A stretch of 64,000 bases of DNA from Berberis thunbergii (GCA_003290165.1 QNQO01006985.1:248001-312000); one strand, 5' to 3'; positions 47,811 to 60,053 are shown, counted from the stretch's first letter. The notes: generated from the letters alone by a model not told the origin. Program-made: numbers and translations.

Positions 47811-48544
47811 GTTTTTTTTTTCAAACAAGAGGGTAATTACAAACATTTTACACTTATGGAAGATATAAAATTTACATGGTTTGCAATAACATCTAATGTT
47901 CCCTACAGGAGATTGTCATTGCTCATGCTCTTAAGGTGGTCAATGCCTCTATTGAAAAAAAGGGAATGTTGACAGGGTTACGTTGCTCTCACGGCAAAAT
48001 AGAGTATGGGATTTGCTAGAAGAAATGTCTACGCCCGTTACCTTGGAACAAGAGGAAGAAGAGTCTGACGTACGCCCAGTGTTGACAGTGGTGAAATTGG
48101 TGGTGGAGGAAGTGAGCGTAGAAGCAAATCGAGGCATGATTAAAGACACTATGTTCAAAAACAAAGATAAATGTGTTGTTTGTTTTATTTTTAAAATTAA
48201 TTGTTCCATTTTTTAAACATCAGAAATATTTGTTAACAAGTTATAAGTTTTCACTTCTCTTCAATATTGATGTTCCATTTGTTTATAAGCTTTCATATTT
48301 TAAGATTTTTACAATGAATAGGTGTTGTGCGAGGCTATTGTTGTAACAAAGTACTGAAAAAACCTTGGGGAAATGAAAAAATTGGCAGAATATTTTTGAC
48401 AAAAACCTTGTAACAAATTTGCAATGCGACAATGAAAAATTTTGCAGCAAAAACTAGCAGAAAAAATTGCAAAAAATCATGTCAGAAAATAATGTCAAAA
48501 ATAAACAATTCGAATTGTATAGAATTTACATAAAGGATTAATTC

Positions 48545-48955
48545 GGAAGACTTGTATGGTTCGAGTTTAGGTTTGATGCGACAATGCGACTAAACTTCAA
48601 AATTAAGATAAAAAAAGTCAAGTTGCAGAAATTTTTTCAGAAATTTACTTTGTTCGCATTGGTTCAGGCTGGACCAATTTTTTATTTTTCAGAATTTTTC
48701 AATTTTTTTTACTGTTCGCCTGGACCAATAGAAAATATTTGAAAAATCACGCAGAGGTGTAGGCGAGATTTTTCAAACATTAATTTTGCAATTTTTACTG
48801 CAATTTTTCTAACATTATTTTCTGCTATTGTCGCATCAAACTAATTTTTTTTGCGATTTCGCATTGTCACATCAAACATAAACAAAAACTCGAACTAAAT
48901 AGAATCAAATTCCATATAATATATTAACAAAAATCAAACCATACAACTCTTCCGT
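48545..48955. repeat. Long imperfect inverted repeat (fold-back)
   Basis: GTTTGATGCGACAATGCGA at 48571-48589 matches the reverse complement of 48859-48877 with one mismatch. Flanking CGGAAGACTTGTATGG (48544-48559) matches the reverse complement of the segment ending near 48955. The right arm carries about 50 extra bases. The middle is rich in CAGAAAATT and GACCAAT motifs. It may be a small fold-back transposon inserted between the two MULE genes. Confidence 0.55.
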
Positions 48956-49321
48956 AAATACAAAAAACGGTGACTTTTCTAACAAAAGAATGGTTCCTAT
49001 GTCACCAAAAAATTAAAATTGTCATTTACATTTTTTTAATCACAATATTTGTTAGCAAACTACAATATGTGCATCAATTCAATATGGTTACGACCTCATT
49101 CAACTTGTTGACATTCTTCTTATTGAACTTCATCACCATTGTTGCATCAATCACGAGTTGGGCATCGAAATTACTCTTAAATGGGATTGCTTTAGGAAAT
49201 ATGCGACACGACCAAGTTGATACTATCGAAAGTAATGGTGGTTTGAGTTGCATATGAAAAAAGACATAGTGACTACTATGTACAAGGTGTGCCATGAAAC
49301 AAACACGTCCTTCGTCAAACT

Positions 49322-51560
49322 ATGGTGCCGGGTAAATATATGAAAAATAGGTCGTGCTTTGGTTCCCATATAAAATAAAGATACACTGGTAACGGTTCGC
49401 TGCGAGTTCTAACATATAAGGGTCCATAAACCAATTTTTGTTGTCTATTTGCACCTGGCCTTCTGGAATTAGCAAAACAACCTTGACAACCTTAACCCCT
49501 GGCTCGTGCCACATTCCAACCCACAACTGTTCATTACTTTCAAACTCCATCGTAGGTTTTCCGTACATGTTTCCAACCACTTTTGTCGTCATAATGTAGG
49601 AATTTGGCTATGCATCGAAATCCACAATTTCCATCGCATGGAATGTTCTCAGTGTTTTTAATATGACTTCGTATCCAAGACAAAATTTGGCTCATCAATC
49701 TAGTGTTTCGAATTATCGGCTTCTCCTTTTTGTTTGACAACTTTTTACTTTTGCCTTTTAGTTCTTCTTGAGTCATGGTGTATTCGTGGCCTGATTGATC
49801 CCTTTTGTCGACCTCTCGAACTTAGACAACTTCTTTTTAGGTCTCCCCTTGTCAGCCACAAATGCTAATGGTTCAATCATTACAGTGTCACCCAGGCAAC
49901 TCAATTCCAGAAGCTTCATCTTCATCACCAACTTCTTATCATGAGTTGAATCATTAAACCTATTCATAACGACTTCAACCACTAGGCCTATAATCACATC
50001 CCCACATTCAGGAATATGTGTTGTGCCAAGTTGAAGCCAATACTTATCTATGGTGCGTACTGGGATTATTCCTGTGGGAGTTAGATAACCTGTAAGTTCA
50101 TGAGCACAAGGTGATCCATGAGTGGTTCGAAGCACACAACCACACTTGATAGGGTCATTGCCCACATTTTCACACCTCGAAATTTCTAAATTGATCAAAT
50201 CAATAGCTTTGTACGTCACCGACCCATGAAGTTTGCCAAATAAACTGAACATATGCTCAGTCTTCACCTTCGTCAGACTTTGTTGAAATGATGATTCTAT
50301 CTCTACTAGTTGGATTTCAATCATATCATGCATCTTTGCCCATACATTCAGGAATGTACCTTGTGAATTTTTCAACGAGTGCTTCAACTTCGAGTGTACC
50401 CCTTCACTTGACCGGTTGTCCGTTGGCCAAAATGCTTAAATGTATTGGTCCATGCACTGACAAAGTACTCCTTCTGGGGATACCAAATTGTCCTGACATA
50501 TTCCTAACACTTTGGGTATGATGCACATCTTCTATCAAACTCAATTGTGGCCTTGTTCCATTTCTCTTCTGTACTTGATCTATACAAATCTGAAAAGGAA
50601 TCTATAAACTCGCCCCACCTGTCATTTTTCTCAAAGTGTTTTTTGCAGTTTTTCTCAACATTTGTGTTGATGTGCCATGTGCAAAAAAATCTTCTTGCCT
50701 TTGGAAAAACTCTCTCAGTAGTCTTGATCAAACCCAATTCTCTATTAGTCACAAACACGACTGACAAGTTGTCTTGCTAAAAAATTCTTGCAAGTTTTTC
50801 CAATGCCCAAGCGTATGACTCTTCCTTCTCATAACACATAAAACAAAATATAACATTGAAGGACTTTCTGGTCGATGTCACACCAACAATTTCAAACAAC
50901 GAATCCTATAGCGATCGTTTTATATGTGCAATCCATAAGCATTACTTTTGAAAAATATTTTGTCAACTGAATAGATTTAGGATGCGCCCAAAAAGGTTAG
51001 TGACTATATTCTTCTCATCAACAATATGTCACTCTATGTACTTGTGCTCTCTTAACAAGTGTAGAGTATGTTGTAAAGTCGTCCTATCTCTTTGTTGTAG
51101 TATCCTTATTCGACAAATTACATTGTAAATATGCTTCAAATTTAATATATTATTCGTAAACATTTCTTTTAGCCGAGACAAGATGTGGCGAGGGTTCACA
51201 CCCGACTTCACCATATTCTGCACATATATCATCTCCTCTTTATTCAATTTACCAGCAAATGAATGACCAACAAGTGAATCTGATCAAGGATGATTGTGGG
51301 TTCCACATGTCCCTTGCAACATCCAATAGTCATTCTCCAGTGGGATCCATCTCAACTAAAATTTGCAGCCACACTTCTTTGTATTGCTTGATCGAATAGA
51401 ATTTTTTAACCTTTTATCGGACTTCCCTCCCCTTTCACAACCAAAATGGATCCTTCCATTCCGTATTTGATTAACAGACTTCGATTTAGTGATAATAGCA
51501 ACTATGTTATTATCCCTACCGATGCCTTGGACCCAAGCTATCAACCCAGACCTTGATTAG
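49322..51560 (-). pseudogene. MULE transposase with C-terminal OTU-like domain, decayed
   Basis: Order from the N terminus: a FAR1-like zinc segment (IHFGCERGGKSDKR, then KKCGCKF) at about 51544-51356; a helical MVKSGVNPRHILSRLKE segment; the DDE transposase domain with MDCTYKT around 50925, FEIVGVTSTRKSFNV, and VFVTNRELGLIKTTERVFP (about 50760), then RRFFCTWHINTNVEKNC. Next is a SWIM-like zinc motif (CGCVLRTTHGSPCAHEL, about 50140). Last is an OTU-like cysteine protease part: IPCDGNCGFRCIAKFLHY (49660-49607), then NWFMDPYMLELAANRY. The expected catalytic VTD is VTN and the later glutamate (VEG) is lysine (VKG). Several frameshifts and stops make it inactive. In an active element it would cut and paste DNA in the nucleus. 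Confidence 0.8.
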
Positions 51561-52455
51561 AATACCTAAATTTTTTTAACTTGTTAATAACAACATATTT
51601 ATAACAATGGAAACTAATGAAAATGAAAACACACAAACCATCTTACCTCGTTCGTAACAAATAAGTGATTATCGTCAACTACCAGTGTCATTGATTTTTC
51701 TTTATTGTTAATGTCACCATTTCCATTTCCATTATCATCACATTCATTTTATAATTAGTTACATATATTAATTAAAATTTTAGTTTACTTAACAACAAAA
51801 TGGCGGTTACTTCTAAATGATTCGTCTCTTGATTCTCAACATTTTCATACTTATTACATCCATTAGAAATGACTATGCACCAATGCATCGTACAATAATC
51901 AAACAATTATTTTGAAAAAAAATTAGATGCAAATTACCTCTATTGGAATGGATTGTTCTTGCTCTTTAAAATTATCATCTTCTTCACCCTCATGTTCACC
52001 CTTAAAATCTTCATTTCTAACGTCATCAACTTCACTAAACCCTTTCATTTTCATATAATAAAATCAAGATAAGCTATTCCAATTGAAATGTAATGGAATG
52101 TGAGGAAGAGATGGGGGAATGCAACCGAGGAGTGAGAGATAAGGGGAGCGAAGGAGGACGAGGACGAGGAGACCAAGGGTTTTTGTGAAGAGGAAGACAT
52201 AGGGAAGAGGAGAAGGACGGGGACGACGAAGCTTGCGAGGAAGTGGAGTTTGCTCGCCAAGTTTTGAACGACACGCAACAAGGAGTGTGAGAGATCGAAG
52301 GATAGGAGTTTGTATTTTTTGGTTTTTTTCGTTTTGAGTTTGGGTTTTTTTTTGTTAGGTTTTGCATATTTATTGGTGTTGTGAGTTTACAGTGGTGTAA
52401 AGTAGTCGTTGCCAAAGCTAAACTATTAACTAAACCAACACTGTTCTCAAATTGA

Positions 52456-53290
52456 ACTATTTTAACTGAAACATTTCACCAAAAAGAGGGAGTGCAAGTT
52501 CGTTTCCTAGCATTTTCTCAGTTTTTGTGTCTCAGTTTTTGTGTGTGTCTTGCTGGCCTCTCGTTTGTCCAACTCAAAACGGTCTCTCGTTCTCTCAACT
52601 GTACTGCCGCAACTTGTTGTGAGAGAGAGAAAGAGAAAGTATGAAAAGCTAGCAAGGTAAGGAACTCATGGATAAACTCTTAATCCCAATTTTCATCAAA
52701 TTCAAACAACATCAGTAGTTGATAGTAGGCATACAGAAGATAACCCATTTTTCATTCATTTGTGTCCGCTTAAGGCCAATTCAAGATTATGGTTAATCAC
52801 ACCCACCGAAGCAAAGCAAACTGAGGGGGAGGGAGGGAGGCGCAAACACTTCGTCTTCACAACTTTCACTTGCCCAGCCAGTCACCTCACCTCCCTCTCT
52901 GCAAACCTAACCCTAATCTATCTCTTGCAAATTCCAGGTTTGATTCGCCTCTCTCACTGTTTGAGCTTTCGCTTCACTCACACTTCGAGTCAAATACATC
53001 AACTTCCAACCACTCCCTGATCAACTTCAAGCGACCTACCCACATTCAGCAAATTGAAGGTACACACGCTTCTTGTGTTTTGTTAATGGGCTTTCCTAAT
53101 TTACGATTTTTCACAATCTATATGTTTTAGCATAACAAAAAATATTTTACGGAGTTTATTTGCGAATCGATTTTAGTTGACAAAATTTTCACATTAATCA
53201 ACAAAAACCAGTTAACATAATGTCATATGTAATGCATTAGAAGTGTGTGTTCAACAACATTGTAGTTACACAATTTTTTTTTTTTTAATT
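52456..53290. other. Intergenic DNA upstream of the PPR gene
   Basis: No gene is firmly supported. CT-rich stretches and a possible splice donor near 53058 (AATTGAAGGTACAC) could be 5' untranslated exons of the PPR gene, whose coding start is 2 kb further on. This is speculative without transcripts. Confidence 0.35.
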
Positions 53291-53295
53291 GGTAC

Positions 53296-53770
53296 CTCAG
53301 TATCATCACTACTTCCATCACCTTTAGCACCATAGTGATCAACACTTACACCTCTCTATGAAGATGGATGACTACTCACTTCATCAAACTTCTCCAAACT
53401 ATTGGTTTTATCAGGTTGGTATTTCATCGAGTTGGAAATGAATTCACCTTTAGATGGTCATTGGAGAAACTGAAAAATGTGTGACAGGCTTCATTGTCAT
53501 AAAAAAGAAGAGAATTCATGATCAAGATAATTGGAGAGTGAGGTATCAAGGTCCTCTTGAGAAATGCTATAACAAGAACAAAATAAGCACAACAGGATGA
53601 AATGGAAGTATTTGTTTATTAATGTAATAATAAAGCTGTAATGAGACAATAATAAAAGATTATAAGATGTGAGTGAATGAGATGTGCAAATATTTTTCTT
53701 TGGAGTAAGGAACTATGGTGAAGAAACCATGTCATGACGAGCTTGGTATTTATAGGGAAAAAAAAGTGGA
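53296..53770 (-). pseudogene. Polygalacturonase (GH28) first-exon fragment with promoter-like upstream
   Basis: On minus, 53346-53296 reads SVDHYGAKGDGSSDDTE. This matches the conserved N-terminal motif of plant polygalacturonases and related GH28 enzymes (V.DYGAKGDG..DDT.AF). It is directly followed by GTACC, a possible intron donor at the place where these genes commonly have one. Upstream are HPSS, a stop, then RGV. A TATAAATA box lies at 53746-53755, about 400 bp upstream. The rest of the enzyme, with its catalytic aspartates, is absent nearby. It is probably a translocated or deleted gene fragment. Confidence 0.55.
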
Positions 53771-55023
53771 TTAGTTTTGCTTAAAAATAATGCTTTTTAA
53801 GAGAGGATAGGAGAGAGTTTATACTCAATGTGGCAGCTTTGTAGTTGATGATCCTCTACACAGCTCCTCTTTGTAATTTTCAGTTAGCTTATTTAGCCAA
53901 CTAAAAATGTTTACTCCACTCCACTGATTAACTCATCTCCTTTTGATTTGTTCCAGGGATAGAAGTATTTACTTTTATACCTAATGATGTTTGATCCACA
54001 TGTTTTAACAGTTTGTCAATTTGGTTTTTTTTTATTGGGGGTTTCCAATTTAGGAATTCTGACACTCTATCATACGTTTTAGCATAAATCGGTTGTGCAT
54101 CTGACTTCTTAGATGATTAATGCCATCTACGAGAGCTTAAATGGACAAATATTCATTGTAAATCTTGGATCCAGACACCCAGTTTACTTAACAAATTGCT
54201 TGCTATTTCTATCCAAAGTACAAGTTGAGCCATTCAAGTACTAAAAAAAATGGTTCCTGTCTGCATCCTTTTATTTATTTATTTATTTATTTATTTATTT
54301 TAACTTGACTTTGTCAGTTTTAGGAAGTTTCTTCCTACTTTGGTCGGTTTGCCGATAACAGGGAATCCAAAAGTTTATGTTAATGTTTGGCACGTGTCTA
54401 CTTATCAATCTGACTCCTAGCTCAGTATACGGTTTTCTTCATCCAAATTATTTGCAAATGTGGAATGAAAACCTCTGAATATGTTGTTAATACATAAACA
54501 GATAAACCATGTTTGCAAACTAACCTTATTGAGAAATAGCACTTTGTGATTTAGAACAACCAATATAAAAAATCATAATGAACTGTTGGGAGGAGCACTG
54601 GTGGCATTCTCACCAAAATATGTGAAATGCTCGATCGAGCATCTGAAATAATCATGGATGGAATGAACAACTTGCTGACTTTGGTTTAGGGGATTGGATT
54701 GTAGTTTTGGCTTGTGATCTATTGAGCAGTTGAAATACTTCTCCCATTGGTATAATAATTATTTGCTCAAGATGTTGTATGCGTTATGATCAATTAATTA
54801 CTCTCTATTAATCTATTGGTTTCATTCATCATATATGTTCATGTAATATATTTTTTCATTATTTTTAAACATTTCTGACGCAAAATTCTGCAATTTGTGG
54901 ATACAGGTGTTGTGTCCTCGCTCATCTTCACCGTGTTGGGGTATACTTGTTAACCAGACATTTTTGTAGCTTTCCTTGTATAACACTTGGCTTTTACATT
55001 GTCCGTGACACTAAGAAGGTGAA
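53771..55023. other. Intergenic DNA and probable 5' region of the PPR gene
   Basis: No coding feature is seen. A (TTTA)n tract lies at 54269-54301. The last 120 bp before the PPR start lack an obvious TATA box. Confidence 0.4.
54269..54301. repeat. (TTTA)n microsatellite
   Basis: About eight tetramer units. Confidence 0.95.
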
Positions 55024-57269
55024 ATGTCTTCTTCTCTTTCAAACCACTACACTTCACTGCTAAAAATCTGCTGTGAAAAACATGACTACGGCGCAGTCAA
55101 GAAGCTCCACTGCCTCATTATCAAAACCATTAGACACCCTGAAACCATACTCTACAACAATTTCATTAACACTTACTCCAAATTCAATAATTTAAGATAT
55201 GCACGCAAATTGTTTGATCAAATTCCTCTTCCAAACCTCTTTTCGTGGAATACAATCCTCTCCGCCTATTCTAAATCTGGTTGCATCACTGACATGGAAC
55301 AAGTTTTTGATGAAATGCCTCATAGGGATGTTGTTTCTTGGAATTCTGTTATTTCGGGGTATGCAAATCACCCAGGAGGAGAAAAATCGGCAGTCGGTGT
55401 TTATAAATTGATGATGTCAAAGGAAGAAGGGCATGCTAATTTGAGTCGGATTACATTTTCTACAATGTTGATATTGTCTTCGAGATCGCAGTCTTCCACT
55501 GCTTTTGGCAAGCAGATTCATACCCACATTTGGAAATTTGGGTTTCAGTCATATGTTTTTGTAGGCAGTCCTTTGATGGACATGTACTCCAAAGCTGGTC
55601 TAATTTGTGATGCAAAACTTGTTTTTGAGGAGATTTCAGATAGAAATGTGGTGATGTATAATACCTTGATAACTGGATTGTTGAGGTGTGGGATGGTTGA
55701 GGATTCAAAGCTTCTGTTTCGTGAAATGTCAGAGAGAGATTCGATTTCATGGACTGCAATGGTTACAGGACTTGCACAAAATGGGTTGGACAGAGAAGCC
55801 TTGGATGTGTTTAGAGAGATGAGACTGGAGTTGATGGCAATCGATCAGTTCACCTTTGGAAGTGCGTTAACTGCTTGTGGGGTCTTTTGGCCTTGGAGCA
55901 AGGCAAGCAGACTCATGCTTACATACTTAGGACCGGTTATAAAGATAATGTCTTTGTCGGCAGTGCTCTTGTTGACATGTACTCAAAGTGTGGAAGCATA
56001 CGACATGCAGAAGCAGTTTTCAAGCGAATGGGTTGTAGGAATATTGTGTCATGGACAGCATTACTTGTGGGCTACGGTCAGAATGGGTTAAGTGAAGAAG
56101 CAGTACGTATTTTTTGCGAAATGCAAAGGAATGGAGTTGAGCCTGATTATTTTACTCTGGGAAGTGTCATTAGTTCATGTGCTAATCTAGCAAGCTTAGA
56201 AGAGGGTGCACAGTTTCATAGTCAGGCAGTGGTTTCGGGGTTGGTTTCATTTATTACAGTGACCAATGCACTCATTACACTGTATGGAAAATGTGGCAGT
56301 ATTGAAGACTCCCATAAGTTATTTAATGAAATGCATATCAAGGATGAAGTCTCTTGGACTGCATTAGTTTCTGGATATGCCCAGTTTGGAAAAGCCAATG
56401 ATACAATTCTCTTGTTTGAAAACATGCTCGATAATGGCCTGAAACCAGATGGCGTTACATTCATTGGGGTTCTTTCAGCTTGCAGCAGAGCTGGGTTGGT
56501 CGAGAAGGGATACAAATATTTTGATTCTATGGTACAAGACCACGGTATTATACCAGTTGTCGATCACTATACTTGTATGATTGATCTTCTAAGCCGTGCT
56601 GGGAGGTTAGAAGAGGCAAAATGTTTTATAAAGGGAATGCCGTTTCCCCCGGATGCAATTGGGTGGGCAACTTTGCTTAGCTCATGTAGACTTCAAGGAA
56701 ACATGGAAATTGGGAAATGGGCAGCTGATTTTCTACTTGAATTGGAGCCAGAGAACCCTGCAAGTTATGTCTTGCTCTCAAGTATCTATGCTGGTAAAGG
56801 GAAATGGGATGATGTAGCTCGTTTAAGGAGGGGCATGAGAGAGAAGGGAGTAAGGAAAGAGCCTGGATTCAGCTGGATCAAGTACAAGAATAAGGTCCAT
56901 GTTTTCTCAGCTGATGACCACTCCAACCCATGGTCTGATCAGATATATGCCAAACTAGAGGAGTTAAAATCTAAAATGATGCGTGAAGGTTATGTTCCTG
57001 ATATAACTTCTGTTCTCCAAAATGTAGAGGAAGCGGAGAAGAAAAAAATGCTTAGTCACCACAGTGAAAAGCTTGCCATTGCTTTTGGATTGATTTTCAT
57101 ACCACCTGGATTACCCATCAGAGTAGTTAAGAATCTCAGGGTCTGCATTGATTGTCATAACGCGACTAAGTTCATTTCTAAGATTGTCGGGAGAGAGATA
57201 CTTGTAAGAGATTCTGTTCGGTTCCATCTGTTTAAAGATGGAACATGTTCTTGTGGAGATTTCTGGTGA
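55024..57269 (+). pseudogene. PPR protein, PLS class with DYW domain (At1g68930-like), one frameshift
   Basis: An organelle-targeted RNA-binding protein of the PLS-DYW family, which recognises RNA through tandem PPR motifs and edits C to U. It is intronless as usual. Starting MSSSLSNHYTSLLKICC, it carries a run of PPR motifs (NLFSWNTILSAYSKSG, DVVSWNSVISGYA, NIVSWTALLVGYGQNG, EVSWTALVSGYAQFGKA). Then come E motifs and a DYW deaminase domain with HSEKLAIAFG, CIDCHNATKFIS and the terminal CSCGDFW, in place of DYW. The two long frames overlap near 55879-55882, where a run of four G is one base short. Allowing for that base, the protein would be about 748 residues, close to the Arabidopsis relative. 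The gene could be recently dead, polymorphic, or intact with a sequencing error, since no other lesion is seen. Confidence 0.9.
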
Positions 57270-57763
57270 TAGATGAATGATACTCTGTTTGAAGCTGTAA
57301 TGAGGATTTAATACTATCTCTTTGTCTCGAGGCATTGCCCACCTTTGGCCATTTGTTGTCTAACCAACACACTGTTCCCAATGTCGCATCAAACTAGGTC
57401 TGGAGCATGACACAAATTGCCTCTCCATATGCTACGCATCTTCAGGAAGGAAATCTTGTGATGACAGACTCTTCCCCTGCCAATTCAAACATGGGAACTA
57501 CACCCACTGGGAAACGACCTTCAAATACCTTAATTGAAGACAGGATTCAATCAGTCTACATTGTGTTGTTGATGAAGTGCTACACCACTGGCGAGTTTTA
57601 ATCTAACTTTCTCATCTCCTTTTCAAATCCTAACTATAAACGGGTTTATCAGAACCACTACTAATGAGTTTATATTCAATTATAAGTGGGGTCACCTCAA
57701 ATTCTAACATGGTGGATATATAATTTACTGAGCTGTGTTCATAATCTTTGGTGTCACGTAATA
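57270..57763. other. Downstream region of the PPR gene
   Basis: Probable 3' untranslated and intergenic DNA. A 64-codon open frame at 57407-57601 has no recognisable domain and no homologous partner in the window. Confidence 0.4.
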
Positions 57764-58233
57764 GAGATTTTTACCAACAGACTTCATTTAAACTCAATTT
57801 TTTATCTGAATCCTGTGCAACAAAAGGAGCTTTTATACTACAAAACCAATATGAAATATATGTCCCATTTATGTAAAAAAATAGTCACTTTTAAGAATGG
57901 TCAATACAATTAAAGTTCGATTTGTTTATGACTATCTGCTTCTTTCTGAAATATTACAGACATTGTTGGTGACAAAAAGTGTGGCCACTCTCACTGAAGT
58001 ACTCTCAGAAATCAATAATTTTAATCAGAGGTTAATAGGTGAGTTGTAATTGGATTTCCAGTCCCTGTTGATACTGTTTCATATTCAGTTCAGTATGGTA
58101 TTCTCAATTCTCGCTCGCATTTACATTTGGGACTGATTAAGACATGATAACCTTTATTGGCTGAATAACATGAATGATGTGTTCTACAGTCAATAAACAC
58201 TTAGCTTGAACATCGCTGTTGTTGTTGCCTTGT
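57764..58233. repeat. Local segmental duplication, copy A
   Basis: About 470 bp are collinear with 59569-60034. Shared blocks include GATTTTTACCAACAG/GATTTTACCAAAAA, TCTGAATCCTGTGCAACAAAAG, TTTAATCAGAGGTTAATAGG, TCAGTATGGTATTCTCA and TGATGTGTTCTACAGTC. Divergence is substantial, so the duplication is old. Confidence 0.75.
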
Positions 58234-59568
58234 GTTGGGTTTAAGAGGCCTAGTCTAGACACAAGATGATATGGTGTGGGCTTTACTGGCTTATGTTTTC
58301 GGTGTGAGCTGAAGGATGAACTTCAACCCTAATCATGTTAATACAATTTATGAGAGAAATCCGATTATCTGTGAATCCAATTGTCCTATGAGATCTTGAG
58401 GAGGTAGAAGGGAATTCTTAAGGGCATAGTTGTGTTGTTTGGTTAAATGGAATACGTTTTCAGGGGTTGCTTTAGCTATAGCATAAGTTAGATGTGCTTG
58501 TTGATTAAGCACGAACCACAATCACCTTCTATAAACAAGGGTAGAAACTATCAGCTTAAAAAGCAAATTGAAAGGTTAGTAGTAACACTCATTAGAGAGA
58601 AAGAAAGAAAAACTTTGGAGCTTGGGTGTTACTAGTTTTTGGGTTTTATTTTCGGAATTTCTACATTAATTGTATGTATTCCTCATGAATCGAGCAATTG
58701 TCAATATTGATTATGAGGATTACATCTTTGCTTTAGTTCAGTTAGTGGAAAATACTTGTGCTCATTGCAAGGCGAGTTGTTAGTCTATGAAAGCGATCCT
58801 CTGGTGAGTTTGAGACCGTCTTACTGCATTCTTGAGTGTTTTCTTTAAATTTAGTAAATTTCTCCGATCAGTAGTTAAGTTTGTTCTTTGGTTTTTGTTA
58901 ATTAGCTTGAAGGAGAGAAAAATCGTATTAGTAGCAAGTTGCGAGTATTGTATTCTCAAGCAAATTATGCAGCTATCCTATATGATGATCTTATAAATGT
59001 AGTCGTCTTGCAACTTGCGACGGTTACATACATCATACGTTATGCAATAGCTTAATTTCTTCCATGTGCAGACATTATCACATAAGTAGATTTGATAATG
59101 AGTACCTATGTTGCACAGATACAGCGGTACAATAAATACGAGAAACTAGGACACTGATACAGCTAGGAATGATTAAAATAAAATATTATTTTTACTTTTT
59201 GCAATTAATAATTTGAACTTAAATATAAACATATTAAATTGTTAACCAAGATCATATCAATAAAGTCATGTTATACTAACATTCATGTTCATTCTTCATT
59301 GATTATTTAATCCAATTATAGTTGGTAAGTATTTCCAAATAATAACAAAAAAAAGCATTTATAAATCTCATTCTGTAGGATTGTTACTTTGTTGTTATGT
59401 GGTAAGTATCATTCTTTTTATTCATCCTTTGAATTAACATAAAAAATAATTTAATTAAAAAAACCTTGAGGAACTGTCTAAAAATTGAGAAGTGTCTAAG
59501 CCATGCCAACCCCATGACACGTGTGGAGTCAACGGCTCCGTCCTTCCTAGATGAGTACACTTCTTTTT
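58234..59568. other. Spacer between the duplicated segments
   Basis: No gene is recognised. A TGTTGGGTTTAAG start at 58234 and a CTATAAAC box near 58531 are LTR-like, but no matching end, primer site or partner was found. Confidence 0.35.
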
Positions 59569-60034
59569 AAGATTTTACCAAAAAAACTTCATAATAATCC
59601 AACTTTCATCTGAATCTTGTGCAATAAAAGAAACTTTTATACAAAGGAAGTATTTGTACAAGAAGATGAATTATGAAATGCATGTTCTATCTATGTTAAA
59701 AAGTAGTCAATTCTAGAGTTTTCTCAATATAATCGAACGTTGATTTTGGTTGTCTCTTCTTTCTAAACTCTTGCAGATATCACCGACAAACTAAAAAGTG
59801 CAGCTATTTTGAATCGTGTTACTCTAGAAAACCAATGAGTCTAATCAGAGGCTAACAGGTGCGTTTTTATTAGATTTCAGCCCCACTGTTACTGTCAGTA
59901 TGGTATCCTCAGTTCTTCTCACAATCGTGTTTGAGGCTGATCAAGGCACTATTATAACCTTTTACTAGTTGAGCAATATACATGATGTATTATGCAGTTG
60001 ATAAGCACTTATTTCTAATATTGTCCTTGTTGCC
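59569..60034. repeat. Local segmental duplication, copy B
   Basis: Collinear with copy A. It ends where the 3.3-kb TIR element has inserted at CTTGTTGCC. Confidence 0.75.
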
Positions 60035-60053
60035 GGGCACCACAAATTCTATA

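Larger units (their letters stand above)
45125..52455. mobile_element. Decayed Mutator-like element (MULE) with PMD gene and transposase-OTU gene
   Basis: Inverted copies of GGCAACGACTACTCCACACC (45154) and GGCAACGACTACTTTACACC (reverse of 52413-52394) bracket the region. Weaker matches extend some 30 bases outward, so the outer borders are approximate. Between them lie a plus-strand plant mobile domain gene and a minus-strand MULE transposase followed by an OTU-like protease domain, arranged tail to tail. Both are broken. A terminal 9-bp duplication could not be identified. The transposase identifies the superfamily; the TIR match supports treating both genes as cargo of one element. Confidence 0.65.

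Noticed and set aside
52074..52415. 113-codon minus frame rich in serine and proline at the right end of the MULE
   Set aside because: It overlaps the inverted terminus and low-complexity CT-rich sequence, which produces open frames by composition.
57407..57601. 64-codon open frame after the PPR gene
   Set aside because: No recognised domain, no homologous copy in the window, and such lengths are expected by chance.
58234..58745. Possible solo LTR beginning TGTTGGGTTT with a CTATAAAC box
   Set aside because: No matching CA end, no target duplication, and no primer site or partner copy in the window.
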